A stretch of 20,527 nucleotides of DNA, taken from assembly GCA_000969725.1 (NCBI GenBank), contig JXSR01S022447.1; one strand, 5' to 3'. Within the stretch, counting starts at the first letter, position 1; each line of letters starts with the position of its first letter. The notes under the pieces are model-generated. The model worked only from the letters and a program-made list of their open reading frames with translations. It did no database searches and was not told the DNA's origin. The DNA is from Ophiothrix spiculata (lineage: Eukaryota; Echinodermata; Ophiuroidea; Amphilepidida; Ophiotrichidae). A program made the translations under genes and the position numbers. Positions 9,316-19,060 of the stretch are shown in pieces.

Positions 9316-9589
9316 TCGAGATTAGTAAAATTTGTGATACAGAAGGTTTAACCTTCATTTGCGTATTTCAATTTACAAATGGTGAAACGATGCTTTAAAA
9401 TGTCCGTACTGGTAAAGTGGAGAGCTGTTGCAAGTTCAATTTTATTTTACTGTACTACTTCCAGAAAGGCATACAGACTTCATACAAAGGCAGAAAAACA
9501 ATTTGGTCTGTCTTGGACCATATGCCTAAAAGGTTAAACTTAAAACTAAAGGTACACCCAAGACTAAAGGAGCACAGTCTTATTTTTAT

Positions 9590-9700
9590 CCCCCCTTGCT
9601 TGAAAAGTAGAAGGGGGATTATGGCATAGTAGTGGATGTCCGTGTTGTCGTCTGCGTCGTTGTCAGCATTGTTTGAAGGGTTGACATTTGCCTCTTAACT
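9590..9700. other. Hairpin and repeat-like stretch
   Basis: ATCCCCCCTTGCTT pairs with AAGTAGAAGGGGGAT in a compact hairpin at 9588-9619. It is followed by GT- and CG-rich low-complexity sequence (GTCCGTGTTGTCGTCTGCGT). It may be a repeat edge; no gene is recognised. Confidence 0.35.
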
Positions 9701-9761
9701 TCTGCATAATTTGATGGATTTTTACTAAACTTGGGTCATGGGTGCAGCATGGGTATTTATT

Positions 9762-9840
9762 TGAAAATGCTATTAAGAGAAAACCCCAACTCCACCAAAA
9801 ATGAAAACGCTATTAAAAGAAAACCCCAACTCCACCAAAA
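9762..9840 (+). repeat. Direct tandem duplication, 40-bp unit x2
   Basis: TGAAAATGCTATTAAGAGAA is followed by AACCCCAACTCCACCAAAAA. The block is repeated immediately with two or three substitutions. Confidence 0.85.
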
Positions 9841-9908
9841 TTGTTTCTAAGTAATACAGAAAAAACTGAATATCTTATAGGAGTTGCTCAACCAATCAAT
9901 AAACTGTC

Positions 9909-10237
9909 TTAAAGGTGTAGGTTCCGCTCACAGTGCTCAACCGGACGTATTGCATTTTTGATTTCAAATGAAAGCCCATATTTTTCTGATTGTAAATCCA
10001 AAATTTTACCTCCAAATTCCAAATAGCTTTTGAGCAATAAGTGTAAAGTTAATACTTATTTTCCATTTCTTTTGTATTTACATAACAGCTTCATCCCCAG
10101 GGTTGCATACTTTGTTTTGCCTATAGTAAACAAGAAGCAAACTGAGGGTTAAACCTCACAAAATGAATTTCAGAGGTCAAGGTCAATTAGTTAAAAGTAG
10201 ATTATACACATGTTAAAATACGAACCTGCACCTTTAA
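9909..10237. mobile_element. TTAA-flanked MITE
   Basis: TTAA followed by AGGTGTAGGTTCCG on the left is mirrored by TTAA plus AGGTGCAGGTTCG on the opposite strand at the right. Length is about 330 bases with no coding frame. A TTAA target duplication is typical of piggyBac-type elements, so an affiliation is possible but not shown. Confidence 0.65.
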
Positions 10238-10493
10238 GGAACTTCAATAACTACAACAATTTGATAGCATATATATGTGTTTATATTATCTGCATTTTCA
10301 TGGCAACACTAGTCGAGATTTTAATCGCTGGAGTTGGGATTATTTTGTAATGGCATAACAAAATATGTATGTTTCAGTAGTAAAAGATGAAATAAATAGT
10401 TGAGCATGCAGTGGAAAATACACAAAATCAGCAAATTAGTGGTACTGAAGATTTTTTAAGGCTTACGCCACCATATAGGGTGCTTTGGAGTTG

Positions 10494-10761
10494 ACATTAC
10501 ACGTTACTTGCCATAAACTTTTGTACCATTGATTTTGACATTTCACCGGTAATAAATCATCCAATATTTAGTCCACAACCCACTAATTTATCATTTTTCA
10601 TGCCTTGAAAGACAGGATTATGCCTTTGAGGGTATCATTGTGTCCTTCACAATCCTCAAAGTAGACCACATAGTAGTGGGTGGAATAAATATTGGATGAT
10701 TTATTACCATTGAAATGTCAAAATCAGTGGTACAAAAGTTTAAGGCAAGGAACATGTAATG
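10494..10761. mobile_element. Hairpin MITE with ~90-bp arms
   Basis: The left arm (10494-10583) contains TAAACTTTTGTACCATTGAT, TTTTGACATTTCA and AATAAATCATCCAATATTTA. The right arm (10675-10761) is its complement with a few mismatches. The loop holds a further small hairpin, CTTTGAGG / CCTCAAAG, around a core of about 24 bases. A clear target duplication was not seen. Confidence 0.85.
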
Positions 10762-11190
10762 AGATTTTGAAGGTCTAAGTTCAGGTAGCCTATCATTAGG
10801 GCACAGGAAGTCACCATGTACCCATGTCCCAAACTGGATTGCCATCGAGTGTTATGGCACCCTGTCTTATGCTACTCAATCTATACCAATAAAAAGTATG
10901 TCTCTGATAGAGGAATTATACCTTCGGTCTACCATTTTGAGCACATGGCACTACAATGTTCGTGCAAGAAAACCCCAACTGCACAGATTTTGACCATATT
11001 TGCCTATATAAGTCCAGTTAGAATGCAGATTTTGATTAATCTTTTATACCACAGGAAGCCTGCTGCAGTAGGAATGATTTGGTGGGCATAACCCAATTTG
11101 ACCAAAATGGTGGAACTGGGCTGTTCTTGTACTGGTGTATTCAATTGCTTCTGCATAGAGCTTCCTAGGGTCCAATGTTGTAAAATCTAA
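10762..11190. other. Region downstream of QTRT1, no gene seen
   Basis: This is the 3' side of the minus-strand gene. No domain is recognised in the short open frames on either strand. I could not identify a convincing poly-A signal for QTRT1; a minus-strand ATTAAA at 11258-11263 is one weak option. Confidence 0.35.
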
Positions 11191-11191
11191 A

Positions 11192-11374
11192 AATGAACTG
11201 TCAACTCTCTGTAAGACTATGGTCACAATGCTTTGTATGTACGGTTACGAACAGTGTTTAATCCATCTGGTAGGATCACGGGCAGTGAGCTAAGCAAGCA
11301 GCGAAGGCGTCACTCGCTGCCCATGGTACTGGTTTCGTTGCAGCAGGTAACATGAACTGTCCACCTCTCTGTAA
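11192..11374. mobile_element. Degraded copy of the 6471 MITE between direct repeats
   Basis: ACTATGGTCACAATG, ACAGTGTTTAATCC and GCAGTGAGCTAAGCAAGCAG followed by CGAAGGCGTC (about 11216-11312) follow the left arm and loop of the 6471-6640 element in order. The right arm is missing. The copy sits between direct repeats of about 23 bases, ATGAACTGTCAACTCTCTGT at 11193 and ATGAACTGTCCACCTCTCTG at 11352, too long for a normal transposase target duplication. Confidence 0.65.
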
Positions 11375-11442
11375 AGTGTGCCGAGGTTTCAGGCCACATG
11401 GAATCACAAAATTATTAATCTACCGCAACCTTGTAGTGTCTG

Positions 11443-11595
11443 TTACCTTATCAACTGTACATTTACTGAGGCTAATGAATCTACTAGCCAATCTGGATAG
11501 TCTTTGTTTGGATATGCTTGTAGCATAAAGTCTTTAATGAAAGCTGGGAATCTGTCCTCCATGATGCTCTGACGGATATTTCTCATCAACTTCAT
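11443..11595 (-). CDS. QTRT1: QTRT1 terminal exon and stop
   Basis: 50 codons and a TAA stop, beginning [19 protein letters not shown] and ending [12 protein letters not shown]. This aligns with the family C terminus (RTSIVEKRFPDF, then DALASVGITLG in human). The acceptor is TTTTCATTTCAG. The first Met is internal to the protein and is not a start codon. Confidence 0.96.
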   Translation of the reverse strand: MKLMRNIRQSIMEDRFPAFIKDFMLQAYPNKDYPDWLVDSLASVNVQLIR

Positions 11596-14500
11596 CTGAA
11601 ATGAAAATAAAACAATATACTTAAATGCATTTGAGGGGACAGTCCTTTTTCAACAATACGATGCTGGAATGTCATGTTCACTGCTAGATTTTGCATACTT
11701 ACACTTGGCAGACTATCACATATTTGGCATACATAACCTAGTGGTGTCTAAATTGTATTTTCGTTTTGACTATTAATTTTTTTAAGAAACATGTTCAAAA
11801 TGGCATCAACAGTTTGCTTTAAACAAGTTGACGCCTTTTTTCCGTAATCTCAAACATTTACGCAGTTCAGATAATCCAATTTTGTTCAGATACTGCCAAA
11901 TTAAAGAACAGATACTTATACTTATAAAGGAATTACAAATGATAAATCAGACTTCCAATGCTAGCAACAGCAACATAAAATACTTCATGGAAACTTCACC
12001 CTTGCCACATAACCCTGCAGGAAGCCGCAACGCTGGTATGACATCGGTATGACACCGATGAATACTTGCAAGCTCATGCGATGTCGGATCGGTCACTGGT
12101 CGGACTCCGGTGGTTATGTGACCATAACTGAAGACATCGTATACAAACCGCAATGTTTTAACTCAGAATTAAATTCTTGTGGCATGCTTCCTGCGTCTCT
12201 GTGTCTGCTGAATATTCTACCTGGTATGATGCCATAAACACATCGTAACCTCAACGCAAGGTTATGTGGCCAGGGTATCCAGCAAAAATAAGAAACTGGC
12301 TTATTTGATCTGATTGATTGTTCAAAACTGATGCACTGGGGTCATTTTCACCTCAAAAACATTTCATAACTATGAAAAATTGTATTTCACAAGATGTAGG
12401 TACCCTTCGTAAGCGCACAATGCATTGATAGGTAAAGAATTTACATACAGAAAATTCCAACTCTTTGTAACACTATGTGCAGTAAAAAAGTTCTTGTCTA
12501 ACGATATGTTAGTGAAATCGGCCCAGATATTATTGCCTTGCGGCTTGCTTTATAATGTTTTTACGGTCTACACAAGCAAGCAGATTTCAATAGTGATGTG
12601 CAAGATTTCCCGAAGTCTTGGTCTTGTAGAGTAGCTTTGGATCTCTCACATCAGTTGACGGCCGTTAGCAATGAGACCAAGGCATCCGTTTCTGTCTTTC
12701 TTTGCAACTATATTACATGTACTTATTAATTGTGTATAAAATCAATGGAAGTTCAAAGTTCAACTTCCACTCAGCTTAATTTATGTAAAAGGTTCTATAG
12801 CGATAATTTAAATCAAATTAAGTATAAATTTGTTTAATAACTGGATCTTACAAGTGTAATAACTTGATCTGAATGATTCTTCATACTGGTTTTATAACAG
12901 TGATTTTTCAGTGAGGTTGTAAACCTAGTCTATTTTCCTTGTCCCAGTCTTTACTTGCCCAGTAGCACATATTCCTCTTTCAATAGTTTCGTTTTCATGC
13001 AAAGATGGAAGCAAGTGTGATTTCCATCCTAATTTTATCCAATTCCTATTTTCACCTACCACTCCTTTCCCCATTCCATTTACTTTTCTCTGCTAAAATG
13101 AAGCTATGATAAATTATAGAAATCATGTGTAGAAATACACCTGGGTTTTAACTTACCTGGAATGCGATATTATGCACACTGATTAGTGTACATGACACAG
13201 AATCATTCACTATTGAATACAAGTATGCTCTGGTATACTGCTTGCATGTAGAACATGTACAGTCTGCATCGATAGGCCTGAAATCCTTGGCGTATTGCTT
13301 CTGTTTTAGATGGAGCTGACCTGAGTTTACTAAGGCTGATCCAAAACGCTGTGAAAAATAAATAAAAATGATTTTTGAATGGTATGCTTAAAACATTTGA
13401 CACATTAATTGATACAAATTAGGGCCAAACATAGTCGACCTTCAAATGAAATTTTCACTATCAAACATTTTGTCGTGACGTCAAACTATGGGTGTTGTTG
13501 GTTTTAGACACTTTATTAATTTTACATGCGGTTTTGGGTAACGTATCGATTTTGGGGTTAGACAATGTTATGGGTTTTACACACCCTTTTGGATATTTTA
13601 GACACCTTTTTTTATTGTAATAGACACCCTCATCAATTGCGTAGACACCTTTCTCTTGGTGGCACCTTTTTGACACCTATGGCCCCCCATAGTTTGATGT
13701 TACAACAACATGTTTGATAGCAACAATTTTGTTTGAAGGCCGACTATGGTTTGAAAAGGAAAATGCCTCCACATTGAATATCCCTACTCAAAACCTTACC
13801 CCCACACTTTGATGAAATAAAGAAAAGTGCAGCCAATTGAGAATACATAGTTACACCCTTTTGAAGTTACATATAACTTTGAAGTTTGACCCATCATAAA
13901 CATTGATGGGGTTTTTTTTTTTAGTTTTTGGTACAAAATATTGCAAACTCTCAGTTATACATTTCCATCATAAGTGAGAGACCATGTGCTGTCACAGTGC
14001 AAATAGTGGCATTATCATGCTAAGTTTGAGGTGACCAAGTATGGGAAAATATTGGATCAAGAACACGATCAATCAATCAATCAATCAATCAATGATACAA
14101 GTACTTGCATAACATGCCTACCCCATGAAGGAGTCTATTCGTACAGGGGACCCACGGCTTTATGTGACTGTCTGACCACGGAGCAAGCAGAGTAAAGTTT
14201 CTTGCCCAAGGATACAAGGAGACGAAAACCGCCCGGCCCGGGGCTCGAACCCACATCTCTGTATTACGAGACCCGTGCTCTAACCGCTCGGCCACGCTCC
14301 CCTCAATTATGATAAAATCGGGTGATTTAAGCCTAATTTTCTTTAATCACGCTATGAATTTAAAAATATTGGGCTCAACTAAATCTCGACCAATATTTTT
14401 GCAACTCACAGCTCAACCGAAAAATGGGCTCAATCGATCCTATTTTATACTAACATTTATGAATAACTACAACATGACATGCAATGGTGCCACAAGACTC

Positions 14501-17500
14501 AACTACGATTTGCTCAACAAACCATCAGAGATAATCTTTGGTGGAATTAACTGAAATTGATGCCCGGGAATTGATGTAGCACATAACAAAATGATAGTGC
14601 AAAATCTTACCGCTGTTCTCGTTGGGAAAACACAGTCATACATATCAACTCCAAGTGCACAACATACGACAAGGTCAACTGCATACCTGAAACAATAGAA
14701 AGAACATTATGCAGTTACGTCCACGGCAAAATTCTGACGACCTTTTTTGAGTTTAACTGGTTCAAGTAGGGAAAACTAGATACTCCTGTGGTTAACTTGT
14801 CAATATATTTATAACCTAATTGATCGATGTCAATAGATCAATGTCACATGACAAATGGGACATTCAGAAACTTAACATCCAGTCCAATCGATAATTGGTG
14901 TAATCGATGATTGCAATGACTGACAAACACAAACTTGGGTTAATCAGTGTTTTGAAGCTGATTTACATATGACATCAGTCGTGTACCTTCCGAAGGGTCT
15001 ATTGAAATAAGATTTGGCATGCCATATAAGGAGGTATCATTCTTGATTGACAGCAAGTATGGCGTGTCTAGCTTGTATAGTTTTCAAGAAACAACCTCAT
15101 GAATATAGCGGTATTGTACGGTACAGATGGGGGAAATTAAGCATGGCGATCTCCTTAGACATAAGCGATGGCCTGCTCAGATGATGTGTTAGAAATAACA
15201 GGCAGCGCGCATCATTAAAACCACAAATAGCTTGAAAAACTACATGAATAATGTTGAATATATTCCTGACAGTTTTGCGAAAGTATGAACTTATTTAATG
15301 AAGTAGTTTTGAAATGGCAAGGTGAGAAAGAAATCCTCATATACCTACAACACACAGTGTATGCGTGAGGTCACGGTGCATTGTTTGTCGGCCCGTGTTG
15401 AAGATATAGGAGAGTTGACAATAAGTGCACAATGATACATAATACGTGACCTGCTCCCACGAAACCCGGAACAAGTCGCCAGAGCACTTGTGGAGTTACA
15501 ACCCAATAAAATTAATATGCCCTAAATTAATACAAAATAAAGTAAGTTTTAAGGGAAATATTAATTTTTTATGAGCAAAAGATTGAGCAATGTAGACAAG
15601 TGAGGTATCATTTTAGAGCTTGTAATTTCAGAATTTTTAATATGGGCAAACCAGAAAAATTATTTTCCCCTACTTTGTCCGGGGAGCAAGTCACATACAC
15701 ACACACAGTGAGGAACTTTTAAAAACATTTTGCACTTGGCAAAAGTTTAAATTCCATCAACTCAAATTGTAATTTAGTTTGGGGGAGATTGTGTGGTCTA
15801 GTAAAATAATGCAGGACTCTGAATCAGTTGGCCATGTGTTCGGCCTCCACACAACTTTTTCACTATCAAACATTTGATCATGACATAAAACTGACATGTG
15901 ACTGACTCCATTAGGTATTCAAACGTGACGCTACAGAGTTGTTCATCGTGAATCAACAACGATGCATCAATGCGTCCACATATTTATATCCTGATTTGCG
16001 ATGAACAACTACGTAGCATGTTTGAATACCTTTCAACAACAAAAATCTTCCTGAAAATGGATTAATAATTTGTTTAATGTTTTCAATTTAACAGATACTC
16101 ATCTTCATAAAAATATTTAGCAGAATCTGAAGCAAAATGCTAGTTTTTAAATGTTTGTTTGTTTGCCGTTTTCAACTGTTCCCAAGCGCCAGTCCTTGCA
16201 CATCCTCAATATCCCGAAGCACGATAAACAGTGCGCTGACTTAGGTGTTCTGCTTAAACGCACCTCCGTATACGCTGTGATTGCGTAACACGCTTATTTG
16301 AATATCAACTGTGGATTCATCAGAACACAACAACGGCGCACTCCCATATAAAAAGATTAGTGAGTTATTGAAAATAAAATAACTTCAAGTCACATGACTG
16401 GAAGTTCGGGTGGGAAAAACGTAGTATAGTTGAAATTAGCAAATCTACCACCTTTTTTGACATTTCCAACATTCCATCAATTTTCAGCTGAGATGAGCAA
16501 GTTTGAGATTTTTTATAATGAATTGCACCTGCAAAATCTTTACTTATCCCTCATTCCCTACCCTCAAGCAATGTCAAGTTGTGATGCTGGTATACTTGAT
16601 TTTTGAAATATAAATTGTCTGGCAGAAGTCTTAAGGGAGGTCAGAGCCTCACGATTTCTGAAAATTCATTTTGATCATAACTTGAAAACTAATAAAGTAA
16701 ACTATATAAGAGTATACATATTTAGAAAGGGAATTTCACAAGGAATCTATTTATATCATCAGATTCTTCATTTAAGAACTCACTTTTTAGTAACTCACCC
16801 AAAACGAGTTATTTTGCCAAATTTTTTTGAACAACTCTAGGAAAAATATTATTTGGCCAAAATGTTCCAATATAGGTATAAGTCATCCATATCGATGGTT
16901 CTAGGGAATTTTTTTCTCAATTTTTTGTAATCCCCTAGTTTTGAAAATTTTGGTCCGAATAGGCCAAAAATTCATTTTTTTCAAAAAATCATGATTTTGG
17001 GGCATTTTTTGACACTTTTTGGCCATTTTTTGAAAACTAAGAAGTTAATCAAAAATTTGAGAAAATATTCCCTAGAAGTATCGATTTAGATGATTTTTTC
17101 CTATTTTGGAAGATTTTTGCCAAATAATACTTTTTCTAGGCTTGTTCAAAACATTTTTGCAAAATAACTCGTTTTTGGTGAGTTTCTAAAAAGTGAGTTC
17201 TTAAAATTTGAATTTGATGCTATATAAATGGATTCCTTGTAAAATTTCCTTTCTAAAAATGTATGCATTTATATAGTTTACTTTATTAGTTTTCAAGTTA
17301 TGATAAAAACAATTTTTAGGGATTGTGAGGCTCCATCCAACCTCCTTTAAAATCCTCATGATGGGAGGATACAGGTTTACAACATACATACAACTTGAGC
17401 TGACTGAATTTTCACTAAACGCAAACGCACTAAGAAGGGAGTTTGTCAGAGTTATTTAGAGAAGATACTTAAACTTCAAAAATGGGCAGTAAGAGCAATC

Positions 17501-19060
17501 ACATGTAGCCATTATCGGTGCCACTCTGCTCCTCTTTTTCAAAAATTGAAAATCCTCAACATTTATGATACATACAAACTCGAAGTGGGTATTTTTATGT
17601 TTAAACACTTTAATTGCAATCTTCCGTTAGCTTTTAAACATTTTTTCACCAAACAAAGTGATTTGCACAATTATTCAACGAGATATAATGATAATTATAC
17701 TCTAACCAAAAAACCGATTAGTTTTCTCTGATCAAAGTATAAAAACATCTGGCCCTATTATCTGGAAATCTCTTGACTTAAAAATAAAAGATTCCAAATC
17801 TGTGAAACATTATAAAAACCAACTTAAGTATCACCTCTTATCAAAATATTAGTTTATTTTTTATTTGGAGCATAGTTTCAGTTTAGTAGAAGATTCATGT
17901 AGTGTATGATATTTTGTTTATAATATTTTGTATTTTTGTTGTTTAAGTTTTTGTTGTAACACTGTTTGGGTTGTGATCACCTCTGGCCGTGGCCTTTTGA
18001 TCACATGCCCCCATATCTCTGTTAGTTTTAATATATATTTAATTGTCGTTGTATATAGATATGGAAAAATAAAGTTGATTGATTGATTGATTGATTGAGT
18101 TTGAGCAGTGCTTATAGATCAGTATCAAAACCAAACACTGCTTGTATTAACGCAAAAATGAGTTATTTTCATATCATTGGCAGCCACAATTAAGAGAAGA
18201 TATCCTGTGTATCCCATCATGCATTGCTTCCTATGGGATTTTTTGTCTGAAAATTATAATAGTAAGTAATAAAACATGCCTAAAATGCAAGATTATAACA
18301 ATTATCTTTGATTTATGGTCATTTCATCACTAACTCACATAATTTCCTGTACAAAAAATCCCATAGGAAGCAATGTATGATGGGATACACATGATATTTG
18401 ACACAGGTTTGCCTTTGAGTTTAAATACAGTTTTATTAAAGTATAAATGTGACCCATCGTATCGAAAGGTACCTTAATACCGCCATAGTAAATTACGAGA
18501 TACGGGCCATTGAAGCTGAGCATAGTCAAAAATCACATCCAAGGTTGAATTTCTAATTTCATCAGAAACGTTACCTTTGAAGTGTACTCTATCATATTAA
18601 TCAGGCTCCAACATCCAAAACATAAGATTAATTTGTTAAAAGACAAGATACAAATCCTTTCTCCATTCAAGTTTTACCAGTACAGAAACTTTAAACTTGA
18701 TTTTCACAGAACTATTAGTTTTCTGAATCAGCTTGATGCCTTTTACCAATTTGGATGTAACTTTGCAATCGAACATCCAATAACTAAAAGCAAGGTGTCA
18801 TTTTAAAGCTTAATATATAATCTTTCAAATGAGACCAAAAAATCAATTTTCATTTTGGGACCCTTAAGGTACCTTTCGATATGATTGGTCACAAATTCAG
18901 TTTTCTTTTGAATCAACTCACCCCACACCCATCAGATATCTTGGCTTCTCTTTTGGCAGTAGATCAGTTGATAGTGTCACCATTTTCCAGAAGCTGCCTT
19001 TCTCTTCTCCACCACTTAGGCCGCCAATGGCAAAACCTGGCATGTCTCTTTTTGTCATTT
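11443..19060 (-). CDS. QTRT1: Queuine tRNA-ribosyltransferase catalytic subunit, C-terminal half (four exons)
   Basis: The exons join on the minus strand as 19060-18922, 14686-14611, 13348-13157 and 11595-11443, giving about 185 residues plus a partial first codon. The product matches the C-terminal half of animal QTRT1 throughout: [65 protein letters not shown] and [11 protein letters not shown]. With QTRT2 it exchanges guanine for queuine at wobble position 34 of GUN-anticodon tRNAs. The nucleophile is the second Asp of DMYDC (Asp279 in the human enzyme). Zinc ligands CxCx2C plus the His of VHN are present, with a loop between the third Cys and His two residues shorter than in human. Introns have GT-AG ends and frame-keeping phases (2, 0, 0). 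The first half of the gene lies beyond the right edge of the window. No defect is seen. Confidence 0.97.
11998..12278. mobile_element. Possible TIR element in a QTRT1 intron
   Basis: TTGCCACATAACCCTGC at about 12002-12018 is mirrored by GCAAGGTTATGTGGCC at 12256-12271. A further GGTTATGTGACC lies near 12110. The arms are only about 20 bases and no target duplication is seen, so this is tentative. Confidence 0.4.
12279..13156. other. QTRT1 intron, plain sequence
   Basis: No exon or element recognised. A small hairpin (TGGAAGTTCAAAGTTCAACT followed by TCCA) lies near 12746. Confidence 0.45.
13157..13348 (-). CDS. QTRT1: QTRT1 internal exon with the zinc site
   Basis: 192 bases, exactly 64 codons, in phase 0 at both ends. 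It begins [15 protein letters not shown], carries DCTCSTC with three zinc Cys, and ends VHNIAFQ, whose His is the fourth ligand. The acceptor is TTTTTCACAG and the donor GTAAGT. Confidence 0.97.
13419..13755 (-). mobile_element. MITE family A, copy 2 (in a QTRT1 intron)
   Basis: Ends GGGCCAAACATAGTCGACCT and, inverted, CAAACCATAGTCGGCCTTCA continue to CATTTTGTCGTGACGTC and CAAACTATGGG. Ends and interior match the 7596-7968 copy in reverse orientation, including CACCAAGAGAAA and CCAAAAGGGTGTG read on the minus strand. GACACC-type motifs begin at 13561, 13581, 13601, 13623, 13643, 13661 and 13672. The right terminus is eroded. Confidence 0.85.
14066..14301 (-). mobile_element. tRNA-derived SINE with (TGAT)n tail
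   Basis: On the minus strand it begins GGGAGCGTGGCCGAGCGGTT, with A box TGGCCGAGCGG and B box GGGTTCGAGCCCC. A body block CTTGGGCAAGAAACTTTAC follows, and it ends in about seven TGAT units. A true tRNA is ruled out because the 3' half of the acceptor stem is missing after the B box. The tail repeat matches the end of the LINE fragment at 17440-18098. Confidence 0.85.
14611..14686 (-). CDS. QTRT1: QTRT1 internal exon with the catalytic Asp
   Basis: 76 bases encoding the completion of a Gly codon and [18 protein letters not shown] followed by VFPTRTA. The second Asp of DMYDC is the covalent nucleophile of the family. The acceptor is TTGTTTCAG and the donor GTAAGA. Confidence 0.97.
14687..15443. 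other. QTRT1 large intron, first part
   Basis: No exon or clear repeat is recognised apart from short palindromes such as CTGATTTACATATGACATCA near 14958. This intron runs to 18921 and carries all the elements listed up to there. Confidence 0.4.
15444..15696. mobile_element. Possible TIR element (~250 bp) in the QTRT1 intron
   Basis: ACGTGACCTGCTCCCACGAA at the left is mirrored by GTCCGGGGAGCAAGTCACAT at the right, pairing over about 20 bases. It is followed by a short CA run (15697-15708). No frame and no clear target duplication. Confidence 0.5.
15835..15900 (+). mobile_element. MITE family A, terminal fragment
   Basis: TCGGCCTCCACACAACTTTT, then TCACTATCAAACATTTGATC and ATGACATAAAACTGACATG, follow the arm of the 7596 and 13419 copies. 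No second arm is present. Confidence 0.6.
15913..16031. mobile_element. 119-bp hairpin MITE
   Basis: AGGTATTCAAACGTGACGCT followed by ACAGAGTTGTTCATCG at the left is mirrored by CGATGAACAACTACGTAGCA followed by TGTTTGAATACCT at the right. The arms are about 38 bases with one 2-base gap. The loop is AT-rich and has no coding capacity. Confidence 0.8.
16032..16630. other. QTRT1 intron, plain sequence
   Basis: No exon, RNA gene or repeat recognised. Somewhat GC-richer around 16190-16300. Confidence 0.4.
16631..17350. mobile_element. 712-bp foldback element between TTAA sites, in a QTRT1 intron
   Basis: The two halves are inverted copies of each other over nearly their whole length, meeting at ATCATGAT near 16990. 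Matching blocks include CATAACTTGAAAACTAATAA, AGTAAACTATATAA, AAGAACTCACTTTTTAG, AACGAGTTATTTTGC and TTCTAGGGAAT. The outer ends are TTAA-GGGAGGT and, inverted, TTAA-AGGAGGT, with TTAA at 16631-16634 and 17347-17350. Substitutions and small gaps between the arms suggest moderate age. A foldback/MITE inserted at TTAA is the likeliest identity; it encodes nothing. It lies in pre-mRNA of QTRT1. Confidence 0.9.
17430..18098 (+). mobile_element. 5'-truncated CR1/L2-type LINE, C-terminal coding remnant and 3' tail
   Basis: A reading frame from about 17442 gives [37 protein letters not shown] and [15 protein letters not shown]. This is the conserved region after the reverse transcriptase domain in CR1/L2-like LINEs. 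The frame ends at a stop near 17729. The expected continuation [20 protein letters not shown] is found in the next frame, so there is one frameshift, and that frame ends at TAG near 17850. A 3' UTR follows, with AATAAA (about 18067) and GATT repeats to 18098. Everything upstream of the remnant is lost. It runs antisense to QTRT1. Confidence 0.85.
18200..18397. mobile_element. 198-bp hairpin MITE
   Basis: The left arm GTGTATCCCATCATGCATTG continues as CTTCCTATGGGATTTTTTGT and is mirrored at 18350-18391 with one mismatch in about 40. Outer ATATC/GATAT extends the arms to about 48 bases. AT-rich centre, no frame. High arm identity suggests a young copy. Confidence 0.85.
18446..18897. mobile_element. 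Inverted-repeat element next to a QTRT1 splice donor
   Basis: TGTGACCCATCGTATCGAAA followed by GGTACCTTAA at 18449-18477 is mirrored by TTAAGGTACCTTTCGATATG followed by ATTGGTCACA at 18864-18893. The arms are 33 bases with three or four mismatches. The interior of about 385 bases has no recognised coding frame. Confidence 0.8.
18922..19060 (-). CDS. QTRT1: QTRT1 internal exon: [11 protein letters not shown] segment
   Basis: 139 bases, opening with two bases of a Glu codon and then [20 protein letters not shown], and ending YLMGVG with the last Gly codon split. The acceptor is TTTTAACAG and the donor GTGAGT. The glycine-rich GGLSGGE is the conserved substrate-pocket loop of tRNA-guanine transglycosylases. 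An inverted-repeat element ends only 24 bases into the following intron. Confidence 0.96.

Noticed and set aside
14068-14094. CRISPR-like array of CAAT units
   Set aside because: It is the simple-repeat tail of a SINE; there are no spacers.
14235-14301. tRNA gene on the minus strand
   Set aside because: A and B boxes are present, but the 3' acceptor half is missing and a SINE body and tail follow.
18104-18160. Another copy of the 6471 MITE (GCAGTG / CACTGC)
   Set aside because: Only about 10 bases pair and the internal sequence does not follow the family.
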